The notes under the pieces were generated by a model. It saw only the letters and a list, made by a program, of their open reading frames with translations. It had not been told where the DNA came from and searched no databases. This document shows positions 1-9,829 of a DNA stretch of 64,000 bases, one piece after another (the stretch's first letter is position 1; each line of letters starts with the position of its first letter). The stretch is taken from contig JAFAEM010000010.1 in the NCBI GenBank assembly GCA_023424015.1, forward strand, positions 1-64,000. Reading direction: 5' to 3'. Made by a program: the position numbers and the translations under genes. The DNA comes from Bacteroidota bacterium (GTDB lineage: Bacteria; Bacteroidota; Bacteroidia; Chitinophagales; Chitinophagaceae).

Positions 1-267
1 GTCGTGAGTCGGGAGTCGTGAGTCGGGAATCAATAATAGATGCTGGATATTAGATACTTGATACTGGATCCTTTATTAACTCAATTTCATCTTTTCAAAT
101 TTTCACATTTTCACATTTTCACATTCCCACATTTGCTTTTCACATTCCCACATTTGCCACTCCACATTTTCACATTCTCACATTCTCACATTTTCACATT
201 CCCACATTTGCTTTTCACATTCCCACATTTGCTTCCCTCATTTTCAAATTTTCAAATTTTCAAATTT
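1..267. repeat. Low-complexity intergenic repeats
   Basis: This spacer lies downstream of the minus-strand glmM. It opens with a tandem GTCGTGAGTCGGGA motif, continues with a GATACTGGAT-type stretch, and then holds many short units of the form TTTCACATT, CTCACATT and TTTCAAATT. A longer unit containing CACATTCCCACATTTGC occurs more than once. The same TTTCAAA/TTTCACA family recurs at 13609-13776. Short open frames across it encode only repetitive Phe/His/Ser strings and are not credible genes. Confidence 0.8.
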
Positions 268-1668
268 TCAAATAAACTCTCTTATATCCTGCATAAGTCG
301 TGTTGCAATATTGTTTGCCTTGGATTCAAAGTCGCTTTCGGAGTAGATGCGAATGATAGGCTCTGTGTTGGAGGTACGCAGGTGCACCCAGTCATTGTCA
401 AATTCTATTTTAAGGCCGTCGTCGGTATTGACGGGCTGGTTTTTGTATTTCGTCCGGATCTTGTCAAAGATGGATCCGACATCGATTCCATCCTGGAGCT
501 CCATTTTCTTTTTGGCGATAAAATAATCAGGGTATTGGGCACGCAGGGAGCGCATACCATTTTTGTGATTCGCGAGATGACTTAAAAACAAGCCGATGCC
601 GATCAACGCATCGCGGCCATAATGAAAATCAGGTACGATAATGCCACCATTGCCTTCCCCGCCGATCACGGCATTGACTTCCTTCATTTTCTTCACCACA
701 TTCACTTCACCCACCGCCGATGGGAAATATTCTCCGCCGTTTTTAATCGTTATTTCTTTCAATGCCTTGGTACTGCTCATATTGCTTACAGTGTTACCCG
801 CGCCTGCCGACGGATCCAGTTTTCTCTGGCTCAGCACATAATCTGCCACAGCCACCAGTGTATACTCTTCCCCAAACATGCTGCCGTCTTCGTTTACAAA
901 ACAAAGCCGGTCAACATCCGGGTCTACAGCAATGCCCAGGTCAGCTTTTTGCTTCACCACTTCGGCACTCAGCTGCACCAGGTTTTCGGGTAAGGGTTCA
1001 GGATTATGAGCGAACCGACCGGTAATATCCCCGTTCAGCAGGATAACATTCTTTACTCCCAGCGCTTTGAGCAGTGCGGGAACAAATGTGGCGCCAGTTG
1101 AATTCACGGCATCAACTACAATTTTCAGATTCTTATTAGCAATCGCTTTGGCATGCACCAGTGGGTAAGCCAGTACTGCATCTATATGTTTTTGGAGATA
1201 ACTGTCATTCAACTCCAGTTTACCAAGTTTATCAACGGTGCTGAAATTAAAATCGTCCGAACTGGCGAGTTCCAGTACCCGGGCACCTACCTCAGCAGAA
1301 ATGAACTCTCCATCGCTATTCAACAGCTTGAGCGCATTCCACTCGCGGGGGTTATGGCTGGCAGTAATAATAATACCAGCACTCGCCTTTTCCATCGGAA
1401 CGGCCAGTTCAACTGTAGGTGTGGTTGATAGTCCAAGATCGACTACATCAATACCAAGACCTGTGAGCGTACTCACCACCAGGTCTCGTACCATTGTTCC
1501 ACTGATACGGCCATCGCGACCAACCACTACCTTAGGGTTGGGGTCTTTCTCTGCTACGATGCTGCCATACGCGGCAGTGAATTTCACTATATCAAGTGGA
1601 GTTAGGTTTTCGCCGGCTTTGCCACCAATTGTACCTCTAATGCCTGAAATGCTCTTAATTAATGCCAC
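268..1668 (-). CDS. glmM: Phosphoglucosamine mutase GlmM
   Basis: Interconverts glucosamine-6-phosphate and glucosamine-1-phosphate in the cytoplasm, feeding UDP-GlcNAc for peptidoglycan and glycans. The 466-residue protein has the alpha-D-phosphohexomutase layout: the active-site loop TASHNP with phosphoserine Ser104, the metal loop DPDVDRL near residue 250, the sugar-binding loop GEGNGG near 335, and the C-terminal phosphate-binding loop RTSNTEP. Length fits the Bacteroidota form. The start is GTG (reverse complement of CAC at 1666-1668) giving MALIKSISGIRGT, which matches the family N-terminus; no in-frame ATG lies nearby upstream. A phosphomannomutase role is a possible alternative, but the N-terminal SGIRGT and overall pattern favour GlmM. 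Confidence 0.93.
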   Translation of the reverse strand: MALIKSISGIRGTIGGKAGENLTPLDIVKFTAAYGSIVAEKDPNPKVVVGRDGRISGTMVRDLVVSTLTGLGIDVVDLGLSTTPTVELAVPMEKASAGIIITASHNPREWNALKLLNSDGEFISAEVGARVLELASSDDFNFSTVDKLGKLELNDSYLQKHIDAVLAYPLVHAKAIANKNLKIVVDAVNSTGATFVPALLKALGVKNVILLNGDITGRFAHNPEPLPENLVQLSAEVVKQKADLGIAVDPDVDRLCFVNEDGSMFGEEYTLVAVADYVLSQRKLDPSAGAGNTVSNMSSTKALKEITIKNGGEYFPSAVGEVNVVKKMKEVNAVIGGEGNGGIIVPDFHYGRDALIGIGLFLSHLANHKNGMRSLRAQYPDYFIAKKKMELQDGIDVGSIFDKIRTKYKNQPVNTDDGLKIEFDNDWVHLRTSNTEPIIRIYSESDFESKANNIATRLMQDIREFI

Positions 1669-1836
1669 AACAAACTATTTGAAATGTTTGATACGCCTGC
1701 CTTGCTCCTTACGAGATACCGGGCCGACAAGATTACTGGTTGTCCTTGGATTGGATATGTGCAGATCTTTCAGGGATAGAAAGATTTCACCGGGCGACAA
1801 AAATACGATTTAAGCGGCAGAAAATTAAAGCATCCT

Positions 1837-1844
1837 TACATTTG
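1837..1844 (+). promoter_or_regulatory. Bacteroidota -7 promoter box TACATTTG
   Basis: TACATTTG matches the Bacteroidota sigma-70 consensus TAnnTTTG and ends 13 bases before the methyltransferase ATG, implying a very short leader. No good -33 TTG is obvious, so the call rests on the -7 box and its position. Confidence 0.45.
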
Positions 1845-1857
1845 TGCAAACGTTTCA

Positions 1858-2664
1858 ATGAAACCCCAACCCTGGTACAAAGACTGGCTCAGCTCTCCAT
1901 ATTATAATAAGCTTTACGCAGAACAGGAGGGCGAACAGGCCGAATCCTTTATTGATCAGCTCGTTCAATACCTGGTGCCTGCTGTCGATAGCTTCGCGCT
2001 TGATACCGCCTGCGGACAGGGGCAGGTCTGCCGAAAACTCTCGTCCCTGGGTTTTAACACTACCGGGGTTGACTATACCTCTAACCAGGTTGAGTACGCC
2101 AGGCAGTTTGAATCGCCCAAACTTTCTTTTTTTGAACACGATATGCGCTTGCCGCTAAACGGGAATTATTTTCATTACGCTTTCAACCTTTTTAACAGAT
2201 TTGGTTATTTCCGGAGCCGGCGCGAACACGACAACTTTATCAGGACTACAGCTACATCACTGCGTCCAGGTGGTGTGCTGGTGATCGACTATTTCAACGC
2301 GCATTATATTAAGGATAAAATTCCGCCCGCTGAAACCAAAAAAATTGGCCAAATGCAGTATGATATCCATCAATGGAATGATGAAACCTATTTTTATAAG
2401 AATATAAAGATCAGCGACCCGGTCCTGCCAGCTTCCGTCATTTATACTGAACAATACTTCAGGTTTTCGCTGGGAGATTTTACTGAAATGCTCGCTAACC
2501 AGGGTTTGAAGGTGCAGGAAGTATTTGGCGATTATCAACTCGCGCCATACGACCTTCACAATTCACCCCGATTGATCATCATCGCAGTAAAAAGTGATGG
2601 TAAACCTGGCGACAAAGAAAAAAGACTTTACAGCGATGGCCGCCGTACCGACGCCTTAACTTAA
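1858..2664 (+). CDS. Class I SAM-dependent methyltransferase
   Basis: A 268-residue protein with a Rossmann-type methyltransferase fold. Motif I is LDTACGQGQVCRKL near residue 44, followed by the acidic end of strand 2 in TTGVDYT and a motif-II-like EHDMRLPL near 95. The substrate is not evident; the family includes small-molecule and tRNA methyltransferases of the UbiE/SmtA type. The ATG at 1858 is the only sensible start and sits just behind a TACATTTG box. The gene diverges from glmM and converges on the LtaS-like gene. The last ~20 residues (DGKPGDKEKRLYSDGRRTDA) are polar and probably unstructured. Confidence 0.8.
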   Translation: MKPQPWYKDWLSSPYYNKLYAEQEGEQAESFIDQLVQYLVPAVDSFALDTACGQGQVCRKLSSLGFNTTGVDYTSNQVEYARQFESPKLSFFEHDMRLPLNGNYFHYAFNLFNRFGYFRSRREHDNFIRTTATSLRPGGVLVIDYFNAHYIKDKIPPAETKKIGQMQYDIHQWNDETYFYKNIKISDPVLPASVIYTEQYFRFSLGDFTEMLANQGLKVQEVFGDYQLAPYDLHNSPRLIIIAVKSDGKPGDKEKRLYSDGRRTDALT

Positions 2665-2728
2665 TTATCCATCTCAACCTCAATCTCAACCTCACCCTCA
2701 ACCTCAACCTCATCCTCACCCTCAAAAC
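2665..2728. repeat. CTCAACCTCAAT-type hexamer repeat
   Basis: The short spacer between two convergent genes consists almost wholly of iterated six-base units (CTCAAC, CTCAAT, CTCACC, CTCATC). This is a microsatellite-like tract with no hairpin terminator visible. Confidence 0.8.
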
Positions 2729-4702
2729 CTAATCACCCTGGTTATTCATCAGCATATACCTGGCCGTTTCAAAAAATGCGGAAGTAAATTCTGATAGCCC
2801 TTTACGTATGGAGTCGCGCTGCGTCCGGTTGTAACGGTATGCACTATCTCTTACCGCTACCATTTTCTCTTCGGGAAAATTCAGGTTTTTGATATAATAG
2901 AAATCATCTGTAACCATCCCGATCTTACCGGCCGTATTGGTGATAAACGCATAATTATTCTTTTTCGCGGGATCCAGGAGATCGCGGCCAAGTGTGGTAT
3001 TAATATAAGGTTGTTGCAGCATCCCGGCGATCGTGGGCAGCACATCGATCTGTGACACCACCTCAGTTCGCCTTTGTGGTTGTAAAATATAGGGTGCATA
3101 AAATAATAAAGGCACATGTTCGTCGGTGAGGCGCTGGTTGGTCCAGGCAGGTGGATACATCGCTTCCGCATTACCCGCCACACCATGATCGCCTACAAAT
3201 ACAAATATGGTATTATGAAAATAATCCTCCTGTTTCGCGGCTTCCAGAAATTTCCTGAAACAATAATCAGAATAACGGAACGTATTATATTCATCGAGGG
3301 ATTCAAATCCATATTTGATCAGCTCTTCCTCTGGAATAACCGACCGCACAAAATCCGTGTCTCGCTGTGGAATCATGTAAGGTCGGTGATTGTTGGATGT
3401 TTGGATAATGGCAAAAAAAGGCTTTCTCTTTTCCCGGAAAACCTTGTTGGCTTCCAGGAAAAGATCCTTATCACTAATACCCCACACATTTACCCTGGGC
3501 GATTTAAAACTTTCTTCAGTGTGCATCTGCAGGTCATTGATATTATCCAGCAGACCGTGGAAATTGTTGAACTCAGGGCTTCCGCCTAAAAAATAATGTT
3601 TATCGTACCCCTCGAAATTATCGATGATCGTGTGTTGTTTGATCGCAAGCGGATTACGGGTTGAGAATTTAAACAATTGCGCATCCGGAATGCCCGTAAT
3701 CAGTGCAAACAAACCTCTTGCCGTTGAAAAATGTGGCGTAAAGCAACGCTCGAAAAATACACCGTTACGACTTAAAGAATCAAAGAAAGGGGTTGTATTG
3801 AGCGGGTTTCCACTCATACTACTTTTGTACATGCTGAAGGATTCGCACATCACCAGTACAATATTGGGGCGGCTCTCCAGGGCGGCGCTTCCGGGCGCAA
3901 CAGCCCTGCGATAGGAGAAATTTGTTTTATCAGGCAGTTGCATCCACTCTGCCATTAACGGAAATGCATCGCGTGCCTTTTGCTCGTTGAACTCCGGCTT
4001 ACGAAGTTTTAATGTTGCAAAAAAATTCTGCAAGGGGTTAAGTGCAAGGTATGACTTAAAACTATCCTCAAAAACAAAACATTGCTTCCAGCTTAATGGC
4101 GTGAGCGCAACACGGCCGTACACCATCAGGCCAAGGACCACAGCTGCGAATACGAAGTATTTTCTGCGATACGGTATCTTCAGTCCGTCAGTACTGGTGA
4201 TCACCCGCCAATGACTTTTGCGATACATCCAGCGAAAAAAAAGGACAGAGATCAATAAACCCAGCACCATCCAAAACAAAGGATAGGTCTGCCACATCAT
4301 CATCAATGAAATACCCGGGTCTTCTACAAAATTCATCGCCCCTGCGTCCAGCCGGGTTTGATTATAGGAGAAGCTGCCGAAATCGGCGGCAAAAAAGAAA
4401 AAAACGATAAAAGTTACTATCGCGAGGTACCAGGTCCACCACTTTTTATTGCGTGCCGAATAAAACGGTGAGAGTCGTGGTGTCATGCTCAACAAAACGA
4501 TCGGTAATAGTATGATGGCGATCCAGCGCAGGTCAAACTGAACGCCCATCAGGAAGGATGGCAGCAGGTCTGTTAATGAAAATCCACGTGGCCTAAAAGC
4601 AAAAAAGGTTGCCAGCCTGAAAAGGGTAAAGATCAGCAGGAAGATCAGGAAGAGATTGATCACCCATAAAATCGTCTTTGGTATTTTGTACCTTTTAAGC
4701 AT
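2729..4702 (-). CDS. LtaS-like membrane sulfatase-fold phosphotransferase
   Basis: A 657-residue integral membrane enzyme of the LTA synthase/alkaline phosphatase superfamily. About five N-terminal membrane segments (residues ~10-220) precede an extracytoplasmic sulfatase domain beginning RPNIVLVMCESFS. The nucleophile region is STARGLFALITG; metal-ligand motifs QTSNNHRPY and FVGDHGV follow. In Firmicutes such enzymes polymerise glycerol-phosphate; in Gram-negative Bacteroidota, which lack lipoteichoic acid, they more probably move phosphoethanolamine or phosphoglycerol onto lipids or glycans. This is family inference; the substrate cannot be read here. It is divergently placed from the PAP2 phosphatase gene, which may recycle the lipid products. 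Confidence 0.85.
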   Translation of the reverse strand: MLKRYKIPKTILWVINLFLIFLLIFTLFRLATFFAFRPRGFSLTDLLPSFLMGVQFDLRWIAIILLPIVLLSMTPRLSPFYSARNKKWWTWYLAIVTFIVFFFFAADFGSFSYNQTRLDAGAMNFVEDPGISLMMMWQTYPLFWMVLGLLISVLFFRWMYRKSHWRVITSTDGLKIPYRRKYFVFAAVVLGLMVYGRVALTPLSWKQCFVFEDSFKSYLALNPLQNFFATLKLRKPEFNEQKARDAFPLMAEWMQLPDKTNFSYRRAVAPGSAALESRPNIVLVMCESFSMYKSSMSGNPLNTTPFFDSLSRNGVFFERCFTPHFSTARGLFALITGIPDAQLFKFSTRNPLAIKQHTIIDNFEGYDKHYFLGGSPEFNNFHGLLDNINDLQMHTEESFKSPRVNVWGISDKDLFLEANKVFREKRKPFFAIIQTSNNHRPYMIPQRDTDFVRSVIPEEELIKYGFESLDEYNTFRYSDYCFRKFLEAAKQEDYFHNTIFVFVGDHGVAGNAEAMYPPAWTNQRLTDEHVPLLFYAPYILQPQRRTEVVSQIDVLPTIAGMLQQPYINTTLGRDLLDPAKKNNYAFITNTAGKIGMVTDDFYYIKNLNFPEEKMVAVRDSAYRYNRTQRDSIRKGLSEFTSAFFETARYMLMNNQGD

Positions 4703-4774
4703 CTGGCAGGAATAATACTATATCTATTTTGAATGACTGCAAAGCAAATTAATTTTAACGGTATTTTTGCCAGC

Positions 4775-5392
4775 ATGCCGTTTTACTTTCTGACCATCCT
4801 GGAGCAATTGGAAAAACTGGATCAATGGCTATTTATTAAGATCAACAGCGGCCTGGCCAACCCTTTCCTCGACAGCCTCATGCCTTTTATGCGCTACCCG
4901 CTCAACTGGGCGCCTTTGTATTTATTCCTGGCGGCATTCGCTTTGCTGAATTACAAAGGTAAAGGAGCCTGGTGGATATTATTTTTCGTAGTCACGATCC
5001 CACTCACAGACATGACGGGAAATTATATTTTTAAAAAGGGATTTGAGCGCATACGCCCCTGCGGAGATCCTGATTTCTTTTTTCATGTGCGCCTGCTTGT
5101 AGATCATTGTTCCACCGGTTTTAGCTTTGTTTCCAACCATGCTGCCAATCACTTCGGGCTAGCCACATTTTTCTTTCTCACCACCAGGCCGCTGCTGAAG
5201 AAATGGGCATCGATCGCGTTTGTCTGGGCCGGACTCGTCGCGCTGGCTCAAGTGTATGTGGGTATTCACTATCCTTCCGATATACTTGCCGGCGCTTTAC
5301 TGGGCATTCTTTTCGGCAGCCTCACCGGCACTTTATTTAATAAGCGCCACGGATTCAGTATCTTCGGTTCGAAATCAACTGTTTCTACTTAA
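4775..5392 (+). CDS. PAP2-family lipid phosphatase
   Basis: An integral membrane phosphatase of the PAP2 superfamily, probably acting on isoprenyl- or phosphatidyl-phosphate at the outer face of the inner membrane. The three conserved motifs are present: KGFERIRPC (KxxxxxxRP type), FVSNHAANHFG (the PSGH-type site with catalytic His) and VYVGIHYPSDILAG (SRxxxxxHxxxD type). The ATG at 4775 gives MPFYFLTILEQLEKLDQW, the usual family start; an in-frame ATG at 4733 would add 14 residues. The stop overlaps the ATG of the next gene by one base (TAATG), so the two are probably translationally coupled. Confidence 0.88.
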   Translation: MPFYFLTILEQLEKLDQWLFIKINSGLANPFLDSLMPFMRYPLNWAPLYLFLAAFALLNYKGKGAWWILFFVVTIPLTDMTGNYIFKKGFERIRPCGDPDFFFHVRLLVDHCSTGFSFVSNHAANHFGLATFFFLTTRPLLKKWASIAFVWAGLVALAQVYVGIHYPSDILAGALLGILFGSLTGTLFNKRHGFSIFGSKSTVST

Positions 5393-6684
5393 TGGAAATT
5401 CTAATACTGGCTGGGCTGATTCTGCTTAATGGTCTTTTTTCAATGGCGGAAATTGCGTTGGTATCTGCAAGAAAATCCAGGTTGGAAGCACAATCAAATA
5501 AGGGTGACAAAAAAGCGGGGGAAGCTCTGAAGCTTGCCAACAAACCCGAAACCTTTCTTTCCACAGTTCAAATGGGCATTACGGTGATAGGGATCCTGAC
5601 CGGTATTTATTCCGGCGAAAAGATTACCGATAATTTTGCCGAATACTTAAGTCAATGGCCTGCCCTGGTGCCTTATAGCAGCGGAATTGCCACCGCGATC
5701 GTAGTTATCATCGTCACTTATTTTACCATCATTTTTGGTGAACTTGTTCCCAAACGTATCGGGTTGTCAAGACCCGAATATCTTGCAAAAGCTTCAGCGC
5801 GGCCTATGCGGGTGGTCAGCCTTATCACACATCCATTCATCTGGCTGCTGAGCAAATCAAGTAATTTGATCATAAAGATCTTTGGTCTAAAACCCAAAGA
5901 CAACCAGGTGACCGAGGAAGAGATCAAAGCGATCATCAGCGAAGGCACCGAACAGGGCACGATCGAAGAGACAGAACAGGAGATCATCGAAAGAGTATTT
6001 CATCTCAGCGACCGTAATATCACATCACTGATGACCCACCGCAGCGATATCATTTGGTTTGGCTTGAACGACACAGAAGAAATGATCAAGGAGAAGATCA
6101 CTTCAGAACCACATTCTGTTTACCCAATCTGCGAAAACACGATTGATGATATTAAAGGTGTGGTAGCCATAAAGGACCTGTATATAAGCCCTGACAATGT
6201 GGAGTTTCACAACCTGATGCGACCCGCGCTGTTTGTCCCTGAAAATAATACCGCCTTCCAGGTAATGGAGAAATTCAAGGAATCGAAACTGCATTCCTGC
6301 TTTATCGTGGATGAATACGGCAGTATCCTGGGTATGATCACCCTTAATGATATACTCGAAGCGATCATTGGTGACCTTCCACAGCCCGATATGGAGGACT
6401 ATACGATCCTTGAAAGAGAAGATGGAAGTTTCCTTGTAGATGCCCAGATCCCTTTTTACGACTTCCTGAGCCGGTTTGAAAAAGCTGAATGGATGAATGA
6501 AGGTGAACAGGAATTTGACACATTTGCTGGTTTCATTCTGCATCAGTTGGAACGCATCCCCAAAACAGGCGATAAACTGGAATGGAAAGGGTTCTCAATT
6601 GAGATCGTTGACATGGATGGTCACCGTATCGATAAGGTAATGGTAAAGATCAGCAAGGCGCTTAGGGAAGAAATGGATGAATAA
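5392..6684 (+). CDS. CNNM/CorC (HlyC)-family membrane protein
   Basis: A 430-residue protein with three parts: an N-terminal DUF21/CNNM membrane domain (residues ~1-190, opening MEILILAGLILLNGLFSMAE), a pair of CBS domains (~205-335, with VTEEEIKAII and MTHRSDIIW at the junction), and a C-terminal CorC/HlyC transporter-associated domain (~345-425). Proteins of this type take part in magnesium or cobalt export and are often misnamed hemolysins. The start overlaps the PAP2 stop by one base, so the genes likely form a two-gene operon. Confidence 0.88.
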   Translation: MEILILAGLILLNGLFSMAEIALVSARKSRLEAQSNKGDKKAGEALKLANKPETFLSTVQMGITVIGILTGIYSGEKITDNFAEYLSQWPALVPYSSGIATAIVVIIVTYFTIIFGELVPKRIGLSRPEYLAKASARPMRVVSLITHPFIWLLSKSSNLIIKIFGLKPKDNQVTEEEIKAIISEGTEQGTIEETEQEIIERVFHLSDRNITSLMTHRSDIIWFGLNDTEEMIKEKITSEPHSVYPICENTIDDIKGVVAIKDLYISPDNVEFHNLMRPALFVPENNTAFQVMEKFKESKLHSCFIVDEYGSILGMITLNDILEAIIGDLPQPDMEDYTILEREDGSFLVDAQIPFYDFLSRFEKAEWMNEGEQEFDTFAGFILHQLERIPKTGDKLEWKGFSIEIVDMDGHRIDKVMVKISKALREEMDE

Positions 6685-6913
6685 CGGCGATACCATACCC
6701 ATCTCAGTACAATCTCACCATTTTCAGGAAGGCACGCGTGGCTGTTAGTCAGTTGAATATTGAAACCCGAACTGCTATAGCCCATACCTGACAACAGGGC
6801 AACACATGTTATTAATTCCCATCGCAGGAATTTGAAATTAATTATAATTTAGATAGCCCCTACCCCGTAAATCTGAACCGGTCCGTACCATCACAACCAT
6901 AAAACTTCCTGTT

Positions 6914-8524
6914 ATGTTACCGAAAAAAACATTCAGCGCCGGGGTTATTTACCTGTTTTTGTTGACCATCACCCCATGGTTGCTTCGATGTACCAGCCAT
7001 GATAATAGTACCGTGGAAGCAGCTCAGGATTCTACGGCTACCGTATATGGGGCTTATCGTTTTATCAGATTACCAATTACTCAGGGTGTAAAAATTCTAA
7101 ATCCGATTCAACTGGCTCTTGGTCCGGGCGGTAAAATTTTTGCAGCCAATCAAACCGGTGAAGTGTATACGCTGGTCGATACAGACGATGACGGGCTGGA
7201 GGACAAAACAGTTTTGTATTGTAACATTAATGAATTCGGTCTGCGCTCGCCTGGTGGGTTTACTTTTAAAGGCGATACTATCTATATTGGCACGGCACAG
7301 GAGATCAGGGCATTCCTTGACCGCGATAAAGATGATGTGGCAGATAGCAGCTGGACGTTTTTCAAAGATATTCCCCATAGTGAACATCCCTATGAATGGA
7401 CCAGTGGCTTGAATTTTGGACCCGATGGCTGGCTTTACTGCGCACTAAGTACCGACTCATGGAATGCCGGCGCTTCACCGGATCCGAATGGATACCGGGG
7501 TGCCATCCTGAGAATCTCACCGGATGGGAAAACGGTTGAACGAGTCGCAACAGGTATCCGGTCAGTTTTTGGAATGGCGTTTAACGAGCTCGGCGATCTT
7601 TTCTTCACCGACAATGAAGGAGGCGGAAATCCAAAAGAGGAGCTGAACTGGCTTAATAAAAATGGTTTTTATGGCCACAATCCAAAGAAATACCCAGGTG
7701 CAGACAGCTCGATAGCGCCAGCGCATGTTTTACAAACGGAATTGGCACCGGCTAAGATCGAATTCAACCGACACAACAATGATTTCGGAGGAACTGCCGG
7801 AGATCTCTTTATTGCATTTTACGGTCCGGGTGAACGTTGGGACCGCGGCGCAGTTGCAAGAATAACCATTAAAAAATCACCAGACGGAATCTATCAATAT
7901 GTGGAAACCCCAATAGCAGATATTCCAAAACTTTCGGGACTCGCTTTTTCAGATAATGGAGATCTTTACCTGGCACATCATGGAAAGTCGGATTATTGGT
8001 ATAATCCTACGGAAGAGAGAAGTGGAGGTTTTTATAAACTCATCTATGATGCCGGTATTAAAAATTATGCAACACGAAAAACAGATCCAGGCGCAGACAA
8101 TTTATCTGTTAGTTCGGTAGAAGAAGGAAAACTGCTGTTTGCGCAACGAGCCTGTTCGGCCTGTCATACTACAAAGGAGGGCGAGGCGGAATTATTAGGT
8201 CCTGGTCTGGCTGGCATTGGCAAGCGGCTAAGCCGGGATGAATTGCTGGAAGAAATCGAATTCCCTTCCCGGATCATTAAACCCAGTATGGGCGCCATGC
8301 GTATCACTAAAACGAATGGGCAGGTACTGTTGGGTCGGGTGGTGAATGCGGGTGAAAAAGAAATTTCCCTGATGCTGATAGGCAACCAGGTGGTAACCGT
8401 CCCGCGAAATGAAATCCTCAAATCGGAAGATGAAAAAAAATCCCTGATGTATGAAAATCTGTTGAACAATCTTTCAAAAGAAAAAGTCAACAGCCTGCTG
8501 GACTACATGCTTAGTCTGCCATAA
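6914..8524 (+). CDS. Secreted sugar dehydrogenase propeller with C-terminal cytochrome c
   Basis: A 536-residue exported protein. The N-terminus has a hydrophobic export segment ending near WLLRC, an imperfect lipobox. Residues ~55-385 look like the six-bladed propeller of PQQ-dependent sorbosone/glucose dehydrogenases, with repeated blade strings such as GPDGWLYCALS and ELGDLFFTDNEGG. Residues ~400-536 are a class I cytochrome c domain with heme motif CSACH (Cys414, Cys417, His418) and a candidate axial Met in SMGAMR. The fusion suggests periplasmic oxidation of a sugar or alcohol with transfer of electrons to the respiratory chain. Cofactor and substrate are family inference. The gene stands alone on its strand. 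Confidence 0.82.
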   Translation: MLPKKTFSAGVIYLFLLTITPWLLRCTSHDNSTVEAAQDSTATVYGAYRFIRLPITQGVKILNPIQLALGPGGKIFAANQTGEVYTLVDTDDDGLEDKTVLYCNINEFGLRSPGGFTFKGDTIYIGTAQEIRAFLDRDKDDVADSSWTFFKDIPHSEHPYEWTSGLNFGPDGWLYCALSTDSWNAGASPDPNGYRGAILRISPDGKTVERVATGIRSVFGMAFNELGDLFFTDNEGGGNPKEELNWLNKNGFYGHNPKKYPGADSSIAPAHVLQTELAPAKIEFNRHNNDFGGTAGDLFIAFYGPGERWDRGAVARITIKKSPDGIYQYVETPIADIPKLSGLAFSDNGDLYLAHHGKSDYWYNPTEERSGGFYKLIYDAGIKNYATRKTDPGADNLSVSSVEEGKLLFAQRACSACHTTKEGEAELLGPGLAGIGKRLSRDELLEEIEFPSRIIKPSMGAMRITKTNGQVLLGRVVNAGEKEISLMLIGNQVVTVPRNEILKSEDEKKSLMYENLLNNLSKEKVNSLLDYMLSLP

Positions 8525-8526
8525 AA

Positions 8527-9081
8527 CTAAAATTCAAAACCAGCCTGCTTTTCTGGATAATCGAGTTTTATACTTTTTCTCTTTCCTCCGATCGTGATAT
8601 GCATTAAGTTTATCTGGTCAGTAAACACGTCATAAAGGATGGTATTGGTCAGCTCCAGCTTTTTGGGGGCATGCAAGTTTTCAACCTGCAGGTAACTATA
8701 GATTGCGTCATTATCCTGTTCATAACCCAGGTAAGATAATGAAAGCGGTTTCCCATCAGCTTTTAAAACAAGATGGCGGCGGATAAAATCACTCACCAGT
8801 GATTCCATCGCCTCACGATCGGGAGGATTGACAAGATCAATTTTTCTTTTATAATGTTTCGTCAACACGCTTTCGAAATCATCGGTAAACATCCGGCAAC
8901 TGATCTCCAATACATTTTCACCCGCGTTGTGGTTGATCTCCGTTACACTCACATGCAGCGGATGAATCAGCATACGATCGGGCCCTTTATCCACTCGCCG
9001 GGTTTCATTATATCCATGCAACATATATAAACCTGCCGGTACCAGGCAGATAAGGAGCCATTTATTGAACCATGCGACCAT
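8527..9081 (-). CDS. DUF6702-family exported protein
   Basis: A 184-residue protein with a single N-terminal membrane or signal segment (residues ~5-22). The conserved part begins HPLHVSVTEI and continues through SCRMFTDDFE, the pattern of DUF6702, a family of unknown function common in Bacteroidota. Its stop lies two bases from the convergent dehydrogenase stop. It is divergent from the HupE/UreJ gene; in this phylum DUF6702, HupE-like and M1-peptidase genes are often close together, so a shared envelope or metal-related role is possible but unproven. Confidence 0.75.
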   Translation of the reverse strand: MVAWFNKWLLICLVPAGLYMLHGYNETRRVDKGPDRMLIHPLHVSVTEINHNAGENVLEISCRMFTDDFESVLTKHYKRKIDLVNPPDREAMESLVSDFIRRHLVLKADGKPLSLSYLGYEQDNDAIYSYLQVENLHAPKKLELTNTILYDVFTDQINLMHITIGGKRKSIKLDYPEKQAGFEF

Positions 9082-9189
9082 TGAAAGAATTTTTTTTCCA
9101 GATACAAAACTGTGGCTTACTTTGAAGCTTTGCTAATACCTGACGATAAAAATACAGGAACGGTTGAAGATCGGCCTTTTTAAACAATA

Positions 9190-9771
9190 ATGGGAGATTT
9201 TGGATTCTATTTCGGGCTTGGCTGGGAGCATATTATCAGTGCGGATGCTTTGGATCACCAGCTTTTTATTGCTGCTATTGCAGCCATCTACCTGCTCAGC
9301 GACTGGAAGCAGGTGTTGATACTTGTCACAGCGTTCACCATCGGACATTCGCTCACGCTGGCGCTAAGCGTTATGGATATCGTTCGTTTCCCAACCAACT
9401 GGGTTGAATTCCTGATACCGGTTACGATCGTGATCACGGCGTTTGCAAACCTGTTTCAGAAAAAATTTACACCGCGATCGATACGGATCAACTACTTCCT
9501 GGCACTTTTTTTTGGACTGATCCATGGAATGGGGTTTGCCAACACACTTCGGGTCATGCTGGCCCGCGATCAAAACCTGGGATGGAGTCTTTTTGGCTTT
9601 AACCTGGGACTTGAGGTAGGACAAATAGTAGTAGTATTTATTCTTTTATTACTTGCGCAGGTAGTGGTGAATCTCTTCAGGGTTCAAAGAAGAGACTGGG
9701 TATTGTTTCTATCATCTGGTGTGTTTGCCCTGGCGCTTAAGATCGCGTTGGAACGAATACCGGTGTCCTGA
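9190..9771 (+). CDS. HupE/UreJ-family membrane protein
   Basis: A 193-residue membrane protein with about six helices. It carries the HupE/UreJ signatures DHQLFIAA near residue 22, FTIGHSLTLALS near 47 and LFFGLIHGMGFAN near 108. Some members carry nickel for hydrogenase or urease; no such enzyme is encoded here, so the cargo is unknown. It sits between divergent DUF6702 and codirectional M1 peptidase genes with short gaps. Confidence 0.82.
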   Translation: MGDFGFYFGLGWEHIISADALDHQLFIAAIAAIYLLSDWKQVLILVTAFTIGHSLTLALSVMDIVRFPTNWVEFLIPVTIVITAFANLFQKKFTPRSIRINYFLALFFGLIHGMGFANTLRVMLARDQNLGWSLFGFNLGLEVGQIVVVFILLLLAQVVVNLFRVQRRDWVLFLSSGVFALALKIALERIPVS

Positions 9772-9829
9772 CAAATTACACTTAAATCAAGTTTGGTAAA
9801 AGACAAGCTGTTTGAAAAACATAAAAATT

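Noticed and set aside
40..585. 181-codon plus-strand frame
   Set aside because: Its first part translates a TTTCACA repeat and the rest is antisense to glmM.
5392..6684. Hemolysin
   Set aside because: DUF21, CBS pair and CorC_HlyC domains mark a cation-transport-type membrane protein; the toxin name is historical.
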